A DNA stretch of 64,000 nucleotides from Chthoniobacterales bacterium (GCA_018883245.1 VEQL01000007.1:28315-92314), one strand, 5' to 3'; positions 35,187-44,119 are shown, numbered from the stretch's first letter. A program made the numbers and translations. The notes: generated from the sequence alone by a model not told the origin.

Positions 35187-35596
35187 GGCTTGTCCGCGCA
35201 TTCCGGTTGCGCGGCGCGGTGCCCGTATTTGCCGGGACCATCACCGTCGTCCTGCTCCTGGTTTTCTTTATTCTGCTTTCCACTTCGTTCCTCATGCAGC
35301 CGGGCATCGCCGTGACGTTGCCCACATCGCGTTTTCTTCTGCCGGCCATGCAGGATCCGCTGGTGGTTTCCGTCACCGGCGGACCGGGGGCGACGGTTTA
35401 TTTCGAGGACCGCGCGGTCGAACCTGCCCAACTCGGCGCGAGGCTCGAGGCGCGCCGTGCATCTTCGCGCCACGTGGTGATCAAGGCCGACACCGATGCG
35501 CCGCTCTCGCTCGTGGCCCAAGTGACGGACATGGCCTTGGAGGGAGGGTTTTCCGTCGCTCTGGCCGCGACGCGTCCCGCCGCTCCGCCGCCATGA
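35183..35596 (+). CDS. exbD: ExbD/TolR-family protein
   Basis: 137 residues with one N-terminal transmembrane helix (FAGTITVVLLLVFFILLSTS) and a periplasmic domain that pairs in dimers. The usual Asp near the membrane (the proton carrier in ExbD and TolR) is not evident inside the helix, where the family often has PLVDVML-like sequence. So either the residue is shifted or the protein is divergent. Stop and start overlap with both neighbours (ATGA). Confidence 0.8.
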   Translation: MRLVRAFRLRGAVPVFAGTITVVLLLVFFILLSTSFLMQPGIAVTLPTSRFLLPAMQDPLVVSVTGGPGATVYFEDRAVEPAQLGARLEARRASSRHVVIKADTDAPLSLVAQVTDMALEGGFSVALAATRPAAPPP

Positions 35597-36315
35597 TCAA
35601 GCCCGCACAACTCCTGCAGGTTTTTCATTGGCCTTCGGTCCACCAGATCCGTCTGGTGCTTCCGGCCATGATCGTGATCTCACTCGCGGTCCATCTGGCC
35701 GCCGTTTACTTCGTGCGCGGACCGCTGCCTTTGCGCGGTGATCTGCTTCCTCCTTTGCCGGCTGAGGTCACGGTTTGGCCGTCCGGCAAGGATTCCATCC
35801 TGCTTGCCGCACGCGATCCGTCGTGGTTGCAGCCCGGGCGATACCGCGACCGCATCCTGCCCGTGCAGCGTCGTGAAGTCCTGCGGTCCGCCTTGCAACC
35901 GGAGATGCCGCCGCTGGTTCCCGCGCCTGCGGCTTCTTTGCCGGAAGCTTGGGTTCCCGCGCTGCCGCCGGTTTCCGAGCAGCCGATTCCGTCGCCCCGC
36001 GCACGTGCCGTCGCTCCCGCTCCCGCCCAAATCTCCGCGCGGTTCGAGCAGGACGGTCCTTCGATCACCGCGGAATTCCTCGGGCGCTTGCGCGATGCCG
36101 CGCCCGCGGATCCGCCCGGCCTGCCGACGGAATTGCTCGTCTCGGTCGATTCCGCCGGCCAGGCGCGCCATGCTTGGGTTCTGCGCAGTTGCGGTGTGCC
36201 CGCTCTCGACTTCGCCGCCCAGCGGGCTGTGCTTCGTTCGCGGTTCGGCTCTTCGCCGCGGGATTACCGGGGAGTTCTCCGGATCGTGTGGGCGCCGGGG
36301 GAGACAGGGCCGTGA
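35593..36315 (+). CDS. TonB-like energy transducer
   Basis: 240 residues. A single transmembrane helix (about residues 21-42, VLPAMIVISLAVHLAAVYFV) is followed by a long Pro/Ala-rich spacer (about 75-165) and a C-terminal domain (about 165-235) containing LPTELLVSVDSAGQARHAWV, the strand pattern of TonB C-terminal domains. With the two preceding genes it forms a complete inner-membrane complex that could power TonB-dependent receptors, none of which are in this window. It overlaps the next small gene by four bases (GTGA). Confidence 0.78.
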   Translation: MIKPAQLLQVFHWPSVHQIRLVLPAMIVISLAVHLAAVYFVRGPLPLRGDLLPPLPAEVTVWPSGKDSILLAARDPSWLQPGRYRDRILPVQRREVLRSALQPEMPPLVPAPAASLPEAWVPALPPVSEQPIPSPRARAVAPAPAQISARFEQDGPSITAEFLGRLRDAAPADPPGLPTELLVSVDSAGQARHAWVLRSCGVPALDFAAQRAVLRSRFGSSPRDYRGVLRIVWAPGETGP

Positions 36316-36560
36316 TCCGGGCGAGCTTGCATTTGCTGCCGTTGCTTTATGCGGTCGGTGGACTCGCGGTTGTTGTCCTTCTTTGGCTCGGCTCGGCCCG
36401 GCGCCGACGGAAAAACCGCCGCGCGGAAAGGAACGGTCTTTTCCAATGCCGGCTTTGCGCGTCGTGGTTGAGAAAAAAACAGGCGCCGCCCGGATCGCTC
36501 CTGCGCTGCCCGAGCTGCGGCGCTTGGAACGAGCCCTCCGGCCGCGCCAATGATCTTTAG
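36312..36560 (+). CDS. Small membrane-anchored zinc-ribbon protein
   Basis: 82 residues from GTG 36312, overlapping the TonB-like stop by four bases. An N-terminal hydrophobic helix (about residues 6-27, [20 protein letters not shown]) is followed by a basic stretch ([11 protein letters not shown]) that should stay cytoplasmic, then two CxxC pairs (Cys46/49 and Cys66/69) forming a zinc ribbon. The fourth gene of the ExbB-ExbD-TonB operon; no role is known. The overlap and the intact ribbon argue that it is a real gene despite its size. Confidence 0.7.
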   Translation: MIRASLHLLPLLYAVGGLAVVVLLWLGSARRRRKNRRAERNGLFQCRLCASWLRKKQAPPGSLLRCPSCGAWNEPSGRANDL

Positions 36561-36655
36561 GGCGCGTCGATCGCACGGGTCTCGCCCGCTCAAAATCCCG
36601 GCCGTTTGGCCTCGCCAAAGCGCCGTGCCGTGGCGTAGCAATAACCGCTTTGCTT

Positions 36656-37897
36656 ATGAACGAGCGCCGCGTTGTCATCACGGGTATCGGAGTCGTCAGT
36701 CCGATTGGAAACGACTTGCCGACTTTCTGGGAAAGCCTCAAAGCCGGACGCAGCGGCATAGGTCCCATCACCTTGTTCGACGCCGCGAGGGTGGATTGCA
36801 AGATCGCCGGCGAAGTGCGCGGCTTCGACGCGGTGAAATATTACAAGACGCCCAAAGATGTGCGCCGCACGGACCGCTACACGCAACTCGCCGTGGGCGC
36901 GGCCAAAATGAGCTTGGACGATTCCGGCATCGATCTTTCGGCCACCGATCTGGACCGCGCCGGCGTGATGATCGGCAGCGGGGTGGGCGGCTTGGCCACG
37001 ATGGAAGAGCAGATCGCCAAAACGCTCGAGCGCGGCCCCGATCGCACCTCGCCTTTCATGATCCCGATGATGATCAGCAACATGGCGAGCGGCTTCATTT
37101 CCATGGAGCACGGTCTTCGTGGACCGAACATGGCGATCGTCACCGCCTGCGCCACGGCCAACCACTGCATGGGCGAGGCTTGGCGCATCATCAAATTCGG
37201 GGATGCCGACGTGATGCTCGCCGGTGGAAGCGAGGCCTGCATCGTGCAGGTCGGCATCGCCGGCTTCTCGGCCATGCGCGCCCTGAGCCTGCGCAACGAC
37301 GCGCCGGAAAAAGCGTCGCGCCCTTTCGACAAGGACCGCGACGGTTTCGTCATGGGCGAAGGCGCGGGCGTCCTCATCCTCGAGGAATACGAGCATGCGA
37401 AAAGGCGCGGGGCGAAAATTTACTGCGAGATCGCAGGATACGGGCTCACTGCCGATGCCTACCACATGAGCGCCCCGATGCCGGAGGGTGAGGGAGCCGC
37501 CCGCTGCATGCGCATGGCCATGGATCACGCCAAGATCAACCCGGGCGACGTCGATTACATCAATGCTCACGGCACCTCGACTCCCATCGGTGACATCTGC
37601 GAGACCAAGGCCGTGAAACACGCTTTCGGTGCCCATGCCTCCAAGGTTCTGGTGAGTTCGACCAAGTCCATGACCGGCCACCTCCTCGGCGCGGCCGGCG
37701 CGGTGGAGATGGCCGCCTGCGTCATGGCCATGCGCGATGGCATCGTGCCGCCCACGATCAATCTCGACAATCCCGACCCCGAGTGCGACCTCGACTATGT
37801 GCCGAACAAGGCGCGCGAGCACAAGGTGACTGTCGCACTGAGCAACTCGTTCGGTTTCGGCGGGCACAATTCCTCGGTCCTCATCAAAGCCGTCTGA
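36656..37897 (+). CDS. fabF: Beta-ketoacyl-ACP synthase II
   Basis: 413 residues; elongates acyl-ACP with malonyl-ACP in fatty-acid synthesis. The catalytic triad is complete: Cys in [14 protein letters not shown], His in [12 protein letters not shown] and His in [13 protein letters not shown], with GFGGHNSS near the end. ATG 36656 gives [20 protein letters not shown], the family start. No acpP or other fab genes are adjacent. The next gene starts 21 bp downstream but is functionally unrelated. Confidence 0.96.
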   Translation: MNERRVVITGIGVVSPIGNDLPTFWESLKAGRSGIGPITLFDAARVDCKIAGEVRGFDAVKYYKTPKDVRRTDRYTQLAVGAAKMSLDDSGIDLSATDLDRAGVMIGSGVGGLATMEEQIAKTLERGPDRTSPFMIPMMISNMASGFISMEHGLRGPNMAIVTACATANHCMGEAWRIIKFGDADVMLAGGSEACIVQVGIAGFSAMRALSLRNDAPEKASRPFDKDRDGFVMGEGAGVLILEEYEHAKRRGAKIYCEIAGYGLTADAYHMSAPMPEGEGAARCMRMAMDHAKINPGDVDYINAHGTSTPIGDICETKAVKHAFGAHASKVLVSSTKSMTGHLLGAAGAVEMAACVMAMRDGIVPPTINLDNPDPECDLDYVPNKAREHKVTVALSNSFGFGGHNSSVLIKAV

Positions 37898-37918
37898 GCG
37901 GCCGCGCAAAGTGGCGAG

Positions 37919-38731
37919 ATGAAGCAAAATCCGCCGCCGCCCGAATTTCCCCGCATCCCGCGCGAGATTGCGGATTTCCGTCCGCGGGTCGCGCTTGTTC
38001 TCGGCTCGGGACTGGGCGGTTTTGCCGATCGCTGCAACCGGCTCTTCGAGGTCGCTTACACGGACATTCCCGGGTTGCCAGTATCCGCTGTCCCGGGCCA
38101 TACAGGAAAATTCGTCGGCGCGGAAATCTGCGGCGTCCCCGTGCTCCTCGCCATGGGGCGTGTGCATTATTACGAAGGCCATTCGCCGCGTGAGGTCGCG
38201 TCCCACGTCCGTCTCATGGCCTCGCTCGGGCCGGAAGTGCTTCTGCTGACCAATGCCGCCGGAACCCTGAACCCTGCATTTCCTCCGGGCGGATGGATGA
38301 TGTTCTCCGACCACATCAATCTCACCGCCGCATCGCCGCTTGTTGGCGGACCGAACTTTTTCGACATGTCGGAAGTTTACTCGCGCGATCTGCGCGGGTT
38401 GTTCGCCGGCCTCGCGCGCGGGCAGGGCATCGTTTTGCACGAGGGCGTCTATGCGTGCGTGCCAGGGCCCCAATATGAGACGCCGGCCGAGGTGCGAATG
38501 CTCCGCACCCTCGGGGCTGACGCCGTGGGGATGTCCACGGCGTTCGAGGCAATCCAAGCCCGCGCGTTCGGACTCAAGGTGGCGGCCTTTTCCTGTCTGA
38601 CCAACTGGGCGGCTGGCGTTGCGGCCGCACCGCTGGCGCACGACGAAGTGATGGAAGCGGGGCGGCGTGCGGCACCCGTCCTCCGGCAGTTGCTTGAAGC
38701 GGCGCTGGCCCGGGGCCTCGTGGGCCGCTGA
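37919..38731 (+). CDS. Purine nucleoside phosphorylase (trimeric type)
   Basis: 270 residues; phosphorolysis of purine nucleosides for base salvage. The phosphate site is VALVLGSGLGGF and GHTGKFVG, the family signature is LLLTNAAGTLNPAFPPGG, the base site is GPQYETPAEVRML and GMSTAFEAI, and SCLTNWAAG carries the Asn that selects 6-oxopurines. It resembles PunA/XapA rather than hexameric DeoD. It complements the de novo purine operon functionally but is not linked to it. Confidence 0.94.
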   Translation: MKQNPPPPEFPRIPREIADFRPRVALVLGSGLGGFADRCNRLFEVAYTDIPGLPVSAVPGHTGKFVGAEICGVPVLLAMGRVHYYEGHSPREVASHVRLMASLGPEVLLLTNAAGTLNPAFPPGGWMMFSDHINLTAASPLVGGPNFFDMSEVYSRDLRGLFAGLARGQGIVLHEGVYACVPGPQYETPAEVRMLRTLGADAVGMSTAFEAIQARAFGLKVAAFSCLTNWAAGVAAAPLAHDEVMEAGRRAAPVLRQLLEAALARGLVGR

Positions 38732-38784
38732 GATTCTCGCCGCTTCCCCCCGCACCTGCGGGTCTGGTAGTGTCTCGTTTCCCC

Positions 38785-39381
38785 ATGGCCGAGGTCGTCG
38801 AAGAGCAGGAAATCAAAGACGAGGATCTGGTCGCCCGCACCCAAGCCGGCGACCCTCGCGCTTTCGATCACCTCGTCCGCAAATACAGTCCGCGGCTTTA
38901 CGGCTTGGTTTACAACATGACCTCGAACCACGAGGACACCAACGACTTGCTGCAGGACATCTTCTCCAAAGCCTACCGCTCGATCAAAGGGTTCCGCGGC
39001 AAATCCAGTTTCTATACCTGGCTCCACACGATCGCCACGAATATGACGATCAATTTTCTGAAAAAGCGGTCCCGCAGCTACCAAATGAGCTTGGATGACG
39101 TGGACAACGGCATCCAAAACGATGCCGACTTCATCGAAATGACCTCCGGACCGGATGCAAGACGAGAAGTGAATCTCAAAGAGCTGCAGCAAAGATTGAA
39201 CGACGCCATGATGAAGCTGTCGAATGAACACAGAGCTGTGGTCACAATGTTCGACATTCAAGGCATGCCCCACGCCGAGATCGGAAAAATCCTCGGGATC
39301 TCCGAAGGCACCGTCCGCTCCCGTCTTTTTTACGCGCACCGCCAACTGCAAAACTACCTGCAGGAATTCCTGGCCTCTTGA
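38785..39381 (+). CDS. ECF-type RNA polymerase sigma factor
   Basis: 198 residues. Region 2 (about residues 25-95) reads FDHLVRKYSPRLYGLVYNMT, then EDTNDLLQDIFSKAYRSIKG, and region 4 (about 130-185) has LSNEHRAVVTMFDIQGMPHA and GISEGTVRSRLFYAHRQL. It should direct RNA polymerase to a stress or envelope regulon. ATG 38785 is used; an in-frame GTG at 38770 is less likely. A one-TM protein follows after three bases and an HtrA-like protein overlaps that, so the three probably form one signalling unit. Confidence 0.93.
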   Translation: MAEVVEEQEIKDEDLVARTQAGDPRAFDHLVRKYSPRLYGLVYNMTSNHEDTNDLLQDIFSKAYRSIKGFRGKSSFYTWLHTIATNMTINFLKKRSRSYQMSLDDVDNGIQNDADFIEMTSGPDARREVNLKELQQRLNDAMMKLSNEHRAVVTMFDIQGMPHAEIGKILGISEGTVRSRLFYAHRQLQNYLQEFLAS

Positions 39382-39384
39382 ATT

Positions 39385-39807
39385 ATGAACCCTGACATCC
39401 ACAGGCTTCTCCGCCTGAAACGCTACGAGCATCCCTCGCCCGATTACTTCGAGCGCTTCCTCGATCAATTTCACGAGCGCCAGCGTGCCGATCTTCTCCG
39501 TCAGCCGGCATGGAGTCTTGTGTGGGAAAGGATCGTCAATGCCTTCCCCGAGTTTCATGTTCCGCGTCTGGCTTATGCGGCGGTCGCCGCGGCTGCGGTC
39601 GTTTTGTCCACCGCCATTCTTGTCACGCAGAACGGGGAAGCTCCGGCCGGCACATCGCTGGCCCTCAACAACCCGCGTCCCACGGTCAACGTGCTCCCGT
39701 CCGGCAGCGGCGACATCCGCTTGCCCGCCTCCTCTCGTTCCGATTTTCCGCCGCACTATGTTCTCGAGGCACGGCCGGTGAGCTATGAGTCGCCTTACAG
39801 TTTTTAG
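39385..39807 (+). CDS. One-TM protein, possible anti-sigma factor
   Basis: 140 residues with no recognised domain. A basic, helical N-terminal part (about 1-58, with SPDYFERFLDQFHERQRADL) precedes one transmembrane helix (about 62-80, LAYAAVAAAAVVLSTAILVT) and a Ser/Pro-rich outer part. This is the layout of anti-sigma factors. The gene starts three bases after the sigma stop and overlaps the HtrA-like gene by 23 bases. Anti-sigma function is inferred from position and topology only; no zinc-binding HxxxCxxC motif is present. Confidence 0.62.
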   Translation: MNPDIHRLLRLKRYEHPSPDYFERFLDQFHERQRADLLRQPAWSLVWERIVNAFPEFHVPRLAYAAVAAAAVVLSTAILVTQNGEAPAGTSLALNNPRPTVNVLPSGSGDIRLPASSRSDFPPHYVLEARPVSYESPYSF

Positions 39808-40843
39808 TCTCTGCGCCGCGCTCGGCGGCGCCTTTGTCGTTTCGCCCGGCTTGCGAGCGGAAAATGCCGCGCCGCCCGCCGCGCTCGATGAGGATGCGAT
39901 GGCCGACGCCATCGAGACCACGGTGGCCCGCGTCTTCGAGCAGAGCGCGCCGGCGGTGGTGCGCGTCGAGTCCAACGACGAACTCGGCAAAGTGGCCGGC
40001 ACGGGATTTTTCGCCGACGCCACGGGCCTGATCTACACGCTCTCTTCGGTGGTGGGCGATGGAATCAGCATCACTGTCACCCGCGGGGACAAACGCCTGC
40101 CCGCGCGCTTGCTGACCAAGGACCCCCGCAGCGGTCTGGCACTGATCAAAATCGACGACAGCGGCGCCACGCCATTCTTGCCCGTCGGCAACTGCCGGGC
40201 CCTCAAGGTTGCTTCACCGCTCGTGGTGGTGGGATTTCCCTTCGACCACGATGCCGCGCCCAGCTTCGGCGTGATCGGCGGCTTCGACCGCCAGTCCAAC
40301 GGGAAATTTTTTACCACCACCCACATCCGCGCGAACATCCCGGTGCAACGCGGGCAGGGCGGGAGTCCGGTGCTCAACCTCGACGGCGAGGCGGTCGGCA
40401 TTCTGGTCAGCGGGTTCGAGGATGACGACGGGTGCTATGTTCTACCGATGCGTGCGGCGGAGAAGGCACGCAACGACTACGAACGATTCGGCGACGTGCG
40501 GCACGGATGGGCAGGGGTGACGGTGGAGGAAATGCCGGTAGCCATCCGCGGTTCGCGCATGGCCATCGATGTCGTGGACCAGTCGGGTCCCGCGGCGCAG
40601 GGATTCCGCACCGGCGATGTGATATTGCAGGTCGGCGCCATCGAAATCCGCGAGCCGGAGGACACGCTCGACGCCTCCTTTTTCCTCACGGCTGGCGAGC
40701 CGGTCGATGTGCGCGTGGCCCGCGGCGACGAAATTCTCACCATTCCTCTCACGCCCGGCGAACATCCGCTCGAGCGAAAGAGCGAGCTTCAGGCTCTGGG
40801 CCCGGGCAGCCTCATCGCACCGGCCCCTCCGGCCACTCCGTGA
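39785..40843 (+). CDS. HtrA-like protein without catalytic triad, with PDZ domain
   Basis: 352 residues with a signal peptide (LTVFSLCAALGGAFVVSPGL). Residues about 40-230 follow the DegP/HtrA fold closely (AGTGFFADATGLIYT, LLTKDPRSGLALIKID, GQGGSPVLNLDGEAVGI), and about 240-325 are a PDZ domain (GPAAQGFRTGDVILQVG). Each catalytic position is replaced: His of TNNHVV by Ser88, Asp of DPRSDIAL by Gly117, Ser of RGNSGGA by Gly192. It cannot be a normal serine protease and more likely binds peptides as a sensor or chaperone for the sigma/one-TM pair before it. Confidence 0.85.
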   Translation: MSRLTVFSLCAALGGAFVVSPGLRAENAAPPAALDEDAMADAIETTVARVFEQSAPAVVRVESNDELGKVAGTGFFADATGLIYTLSSVVGDGISITVTRGDKRLPARLLTKDPRSGLALIKIDDSGATPFLPVGNCRALKVASPLVVVGFPFDHDAAPSFGVIGGFDRQSNGKFFTTTHIRANIPVQRGQGGSPVLNLDGEAVGILVSGFEDDDGCYVLPMRAAEKARNDYERFGDVRHGWAGVTVEEMPVAIRGSRMAIDVVDQSGPAAQGFRTGDVILQVGAIEIREPEDTLDASFFLTAGEPVDVRVARGDEILTIPLTPGEHPLERKSELQALGPGSLIAPAPPATP

Positions 40844-40846
40844 TCT

Positions 40847-41806
40847 TCAGCTCTCGCTGAAAACGCCGATACGGCGGAATTTCTCGTAGCGCTGGTCGAG
40901 CAACTTTGACACGGGTTCCGCCGCAAGCTCATCGAGATTTTTCACGATGGCCGCGCGCAGCATGGCGGCAGCCGCCTTGTGATCGTGGTGCGCTCCGCCC
41001 TGGGGTTCCGTAACAATGCCGTCCACCACGCCGAGTTCCTTGAGGTGGACGGCCGTTAGTTTCAGCGCCTCGGCTGCTTCGGGCGCGTGGCTGCGGTGCT
41101 TCCAAAGAATGGCGGCGCATCCTTCCGGGCTGATCACCGAGTAATAAGCGTTTTCCATGATGAGCACGCGGTCGGCCACGCCGATGCCCAGCGCGCCGCC
41201 CGAACCGCCTTCGCCGATGATGACCGCGATCACCGGAGTCTTGAGCAGCATCATTTCGCGCAGGTTCACCGCGATGGACTCGGCGATGTGGCGCTCCTCG
41301 GCCCCGATCCCGGGAAAAGCGCCGGGTGTATCCACCAGCGCGATGATCGGCAGCCCGAACTTCTCGGCCATGCGCATGACACGCAGGGCCTTCCTGTAAC
41401 CCTCGGGGTGCGCGCTGCCGAAGTTGCGCATGAGATTTTCCTTGGTGTCGCGACCTTTCTGGTTCGAAACCACGGCGACGGGACGGCCGTCGATTTTGGC
41501 CAGTCCGCAGGGCATCGAGGCGTCGTCGCCGAACAGGCGGTCGCCGTGCAGCTCGGTGAAATCGCTGAAGCAAAGGGCCAGGTAGTCGAGGGCGAAGGGG
41601 CGGGCCGTGTGACGCGCGATCTGGACGCGCTGCCAAGCGGACAGGTTGCTGTAGATTTCCTTCTTCAGCGCACCGATCTTTTCCTCGATCTTGCGCACCT
41701 CGGGATCAACGCCGAGGTCGGTGCCGACGGCTTTTTCCCGCAGCTCCTCCAGTCGCTCCTCCAGTTCGGCGATCGGTTTTTCGAAATCCAGCGGTTGGAC
41801 TTTCAT
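40847..41806 (-). CDS. accA: Acetyl-CoA carboxylase carboxyltransferase subunit alpha
   Basis: 319 residues; transfers the carboxyl group from biotin to acetyl-CoA together with AccD, making malonyl-CoA. The start MKVQPLDFEKPIAELEERLE, the segment FTELHGDRLFGDD, GRPVAVVSNQKGRDTKENL, LVDTPGAFPGIGAEERH and IGEGGSGGALGIGVADRVL are all AccA. It ends three bases from the convergent HtrA-like gene. accD is not in the window. Confidence 0.96.
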   Translation of the reverse strand: MKVQPLDFEKPIAELEERLEELREKAVGTDLGVDPEVRKIEEKIGALKKEIYSNLSAWQRVQIARHTARPFALDYLALCFSDFTELHGDRLFGDDASMPCGLAKIDGRPVAVVSNQKGRDTKENLMRNFGSAHPEGYRKALRVMRMAEKFGLPIIALVDTPGAFPGIGAEERHIAESIAVNLREMMLLKTPVIAVIIGEGGSGGALGIGVADRVLIMENAYYSVISPEGCAAILWKHRSHAPEAAEALKLTAVHLKELGVVDGIVTEPQGGAHHDHKAAAAMLRAAIVKNLDELAAEPVSKLLDQRYEKFRRIGVFSES

Positions 41807-41864
41807 GGGACGGTTATTCTGGCGCGGACGGGGCCGGCAGACAGCACAAAAATGCGCGTCGTGC

Positions 41865-42386
41865 TCAGATCAATCCCCGCTTTTTCCACTCCTCGACGTT
41901 TTCCCCGGCGGAGCGCTGGGCTGTGTCCACCGCGAGCTTCAAAAGCGAAACCTCCCATGCGTCATCGACGCTTTCGATTACCGCGCGCCGCACCGCTCCG
42001 TCTTCCCGGGCCTCGCGCACCGCGCGGTCAATCACCCGGTCGAGCCCCCCGCTGACAACCTCCTCCTGCATGTTGCTCTTGGTGAATTGGAACCCGTAGC
42101 GCAGGAATTTGAGGTGCTCACCCTGATCCTCGAGCCAGTCGGCGAATTCCCGCGCCTTCTCGCCGAAACCGTCGAGCATGATCTTGGCGAAGTGGTGCGG
42201 GGCGACGATGCGCGGACGCTGCGCCTGCAGGGTCCCGCGGCGCAGGCGCACGCGGTTGACCTCGTCCATCAACTCGCTCACCAGCACGAAGTCGAACACC
42301 GTCGAACCGAAGGTCTCGATGAGGCCCGACGGTTCGACGTGGGTCTTGGTGTTCTCCAAGGCGTAGAGAAAGCTTTCGCGGTCCAT
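41865..42386 (-). CDS. Protein of unknown function
   Basis: 173 residues from ATG 42386 (MDRESFLYALENTKTHVEPS). No signal peptide, transmembrane segment or recognisable catalytic motif. It is mostly helical, with RIVAPHHFAKIMLDGFGEKA as its most distinctive stretch. It lies 58 bp upstream of accA on the same strand, with a promoter region shared with the divergent ispH gene 98 bp away. Balanced composition and placement make it a convincing gene. Confidence 0.7.
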   Translation of the reverse strand: MDRESFLYALENTKTHVEPSGLIETFGSTVFDFVLVSELMDEVNRVRLRRGTLQAQRPRIVAPHHFAKIMLDGFGEKAREFADWLEDQGEHLKFLRYGFQFTKSNMQEEVVSGGLDRVIDRAVREAREDGAVRRAVIESVDDAWEVSLLKLAVDTAQRSAGENVEEWKKRGLI

Positions 42387-42484
42387 GATAGGAACGTCAG
42401 AAGATAATGCGCCGCCGGCCGGATGCAAGAAACCGGCGCTTCGACCTTGGACGTCCCCGCGCCCGCGCGCTACATTGGCATGCC

Positions 42485-43684
42485 ATGGCCACCGCGCACG
42501 AACGTGTCAATCTACGCACCCCTGAGGTGATGGAAGCCGTTCAGGCCGCCGTCGAATCGCACTACCACAGCCCGCTGGTGGAAGAACTGCGGGTGTCCGG
42601 CGGGGTGCGGCGTTTCGGAGATGTCACCGTGCGTCTGGCCAAACAGTTCGGATTTTGTTACGGCGTCGAACGGGCCATCGACCTCGCCTACGCCGCGCGC
42701 AAAGTTTTCGCCGACCGCAACGTGTTTCTCGTCGGCGAAATCATCCACAATCCGGATGTCAACGCGCAGCTCGCTTCCATGGGTATCCGGACCCTCGACG
42801 TGCGGAACAAACCGTCGGAAATCGACGGGCTGGGCGCCGAGGATGTGGTCATTATTCCGGCCTTCGGTGCCGAGGTTGCCGTGCAGGAGCGCATCAAGGC
42901 GCGGGGATGCCGCATCGTCGATACCACCTGCGGCGACGTGATGAGCGTGTGGAAACGTGTCCGTCAATACGCCAATGACGGCGTGACTTCCGTCATCCAC
43001 GGCAAAGCCGAGCACGAGGAAACGCGCGCCACCAGTTCGCGGGCGCGAAGCGCGGGCGGGGCCGGCCATTTTCTTGTCGTTTACGATCTCGCCGAGACCG
43101 ACATGGTCTGCGATTACATCCGCGGTCGCGGAGACCGTGAGGCTTTCCTGGAAAAATTCCGCGGTGCGGCCGTTTCGGAAGGATTCGACCCCGACCTTCA
43201 TCTGCGCCGAGTCGGGGTTGCCAACCAGACGACCATGCTCCGCACCGAGACCGAGGAAGTGCAGCGGCGCATCCGCGAGGCGGTGAAGGCGCGCGACGGT
43301 GCGGAGGAAAATTTCCGCGTCTTCGACACGATCTGCGGGGCCACGCAGGAGAGACAGGATGCACTCGTCGAGCTGCTGGCCGATCCGCCGGACCTCATGC
43401 TCGTGGTCGGCGGTTACAACAGCTCCAACACGACGCACCTCGCAGATATGGGGAAGGAAAAAGCCCCGACCTATTTCATAGTCAACGCATCGTGCCTGGA
43501 GTCGGCAGCGCGTATCCGCCACTTCGACACGCATAGCCGCGAGGAGGTTTCCGCGGACAACTGGCTGCCGTCCGGCCCCGTCACCGTCGGAATCACCGCG
43601 GGCGCTTCATGCCCGAGCAATCTCATCGAGGATGTGCTCCGGCGGTTGCTGGAATTGCGCGGCTTGAAGCCCGAGCCGGTCTGA
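42485..43684 (+). CDS. ispH: 4-hydroxy-3-methylbut-2-enyl diphosphate reductase
   Basis: 399 residues; last step of the MEP isoprenoid pathway, making IPP and DMAPP with a 4Fe-4S cluster. The cluster cysteines are in AKQFGFCYGVERAIDLAY, VDTTCGDV and AGASCPSNLIEDVLRR; the catalytic Glu region is VIHGKAEHEETRATSS. At about 400 residues it is the long form found in cyanobacteria and plants, compared with about 315 in E. coli. The start is ATG 42485. It could supply the squalene/phytoene synthase at 6513, but the genes are unlinked. Confidence 0.95.
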   Translation: MATAHERVNLRTPEVMEAVQAAVESHYHSPLVEELRVSGGVRRFGDVTVRLAKQFGFCYGVERAIDLAYAARKVFADRNVFLVGEIIHNPDVNAQLASMGIRTLDVRNKPSEIDGLGAEDVVIIPAFGAEVAVQERIKARGCRIVDTTCGDVMSVWKRVRQYANDGVTSVIHGKAEHEETRATSSRARSAGGAGHFLVVYDLAETDMVCDYIRGRGDREAFLEKFRGAAVSEGFDPDLHLRRVGVANQTTMLRTETEEVQRRIREAVKARDGAEENFRVFDTICGATQERQDALVELLADPPDLMLVVGGYNSSNTTHLADMGKEKAPTYFIVNASCLESAARIRHFDTHSREEVSADNWLPSGPVTVGITAGASCPSNLIEDVLRRLLELRGLKPEPV

Positions 43685-43758
43685 CTTGCCAAGGAGCGGA
43701 TCGCTTGCTCCATCGGATTGTGGTCGGTGCGGTCCACCACCATGGCCGTGTCGCCGGA

Positions 43759-44019
43759 TTATTCTTTTTCCACCGGAACGTAATCGGATGACTGTCCCTC
43801 CCGCGTGAGGCGCACGGAGATCTTCCCCGGCTGCTTGTTGCGCAATTCGACCGATATTTTGCCTTCGCCGTTTGCTTGGAAATTTTGCCAGGCCGCATCC
43901 AACGGTGTCGCGTCCGGTGGTGCCGTATCCGGCGGCGTTTCGTCGGTTAAGTTGCCGCGCGTCACGCGGAGCGAGAGCGCGCGCCACACGCCGTCCCGTT
44001 TGACGACTGAGATATCCAC
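43759..44019 (-). CDS. Doubtful small gene or gene remnant
   Basis: An 86-codon frame from GTG 44019 within the 443-bp gap between ispH (ends 43684) and the ArsR regulator (44128). The translation has balanced composition (for example ISVELRNKQPGKISVRLTRE) with a Pro/Asp/Thr-rich stretch in the middle. The same frame stays open upstream to 44110 (including AALLVGFEGKRSDESGNTAA) without an ATG, GTG or TTG, so it may be a decayed gene. The rest of the gap holds only the regulator promoter. Confidence 0.3.
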   Translation of the reverse strand: MDISVVKRDGVWRALSLRVTRGNLTDETPPDTAPPDATPLDAAWQNFQANGEGKISVELRNKQPGKISVRLTREGQSSDYVPVEKE

Positions 44020-44091
44020 CGCCGCTGTGTTGCCCGACTCGTCCGAACGCTTTCCTTCGAAGCCGACGAGCAGCGCGGCCAGGGCCGCTGC

Positions 44092-44119
44092 TTGACAATC
44101 GGAAAAGATTCAATAGTTT
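44092..44119 (+). promoter_or_regulatory. Candidate promoter of the ArsR-sqr operon
   Basis: A perfect TTGACA at 44092-44097 is followed after 16 bases by TAGTTT (44114-44119), in an AT-rich island within GC-rich DNA. The expected start of transcription is around 44126, just before the regulator ATG at 44128, so the message may be leaderless unless ATG 44149 is used. Confidence 0.5.

Noticed and set aside
36590..38755. 721-codon minus-strand frame opposite fabF and the nucleoside phosphorylase
   Set aside because: Antisense to two complete enzymes with intact catalytic residues; low-complexity Arg/His/Gly composition.
43685..43760. Hairpin-forming sequences after ispH as a terminator or small RNA
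   Set aside because: GGAGC/GCTCC and GTGG/CCAC pairs are short and lack a T run; no cloverleaf or other known RNA shape is visible.
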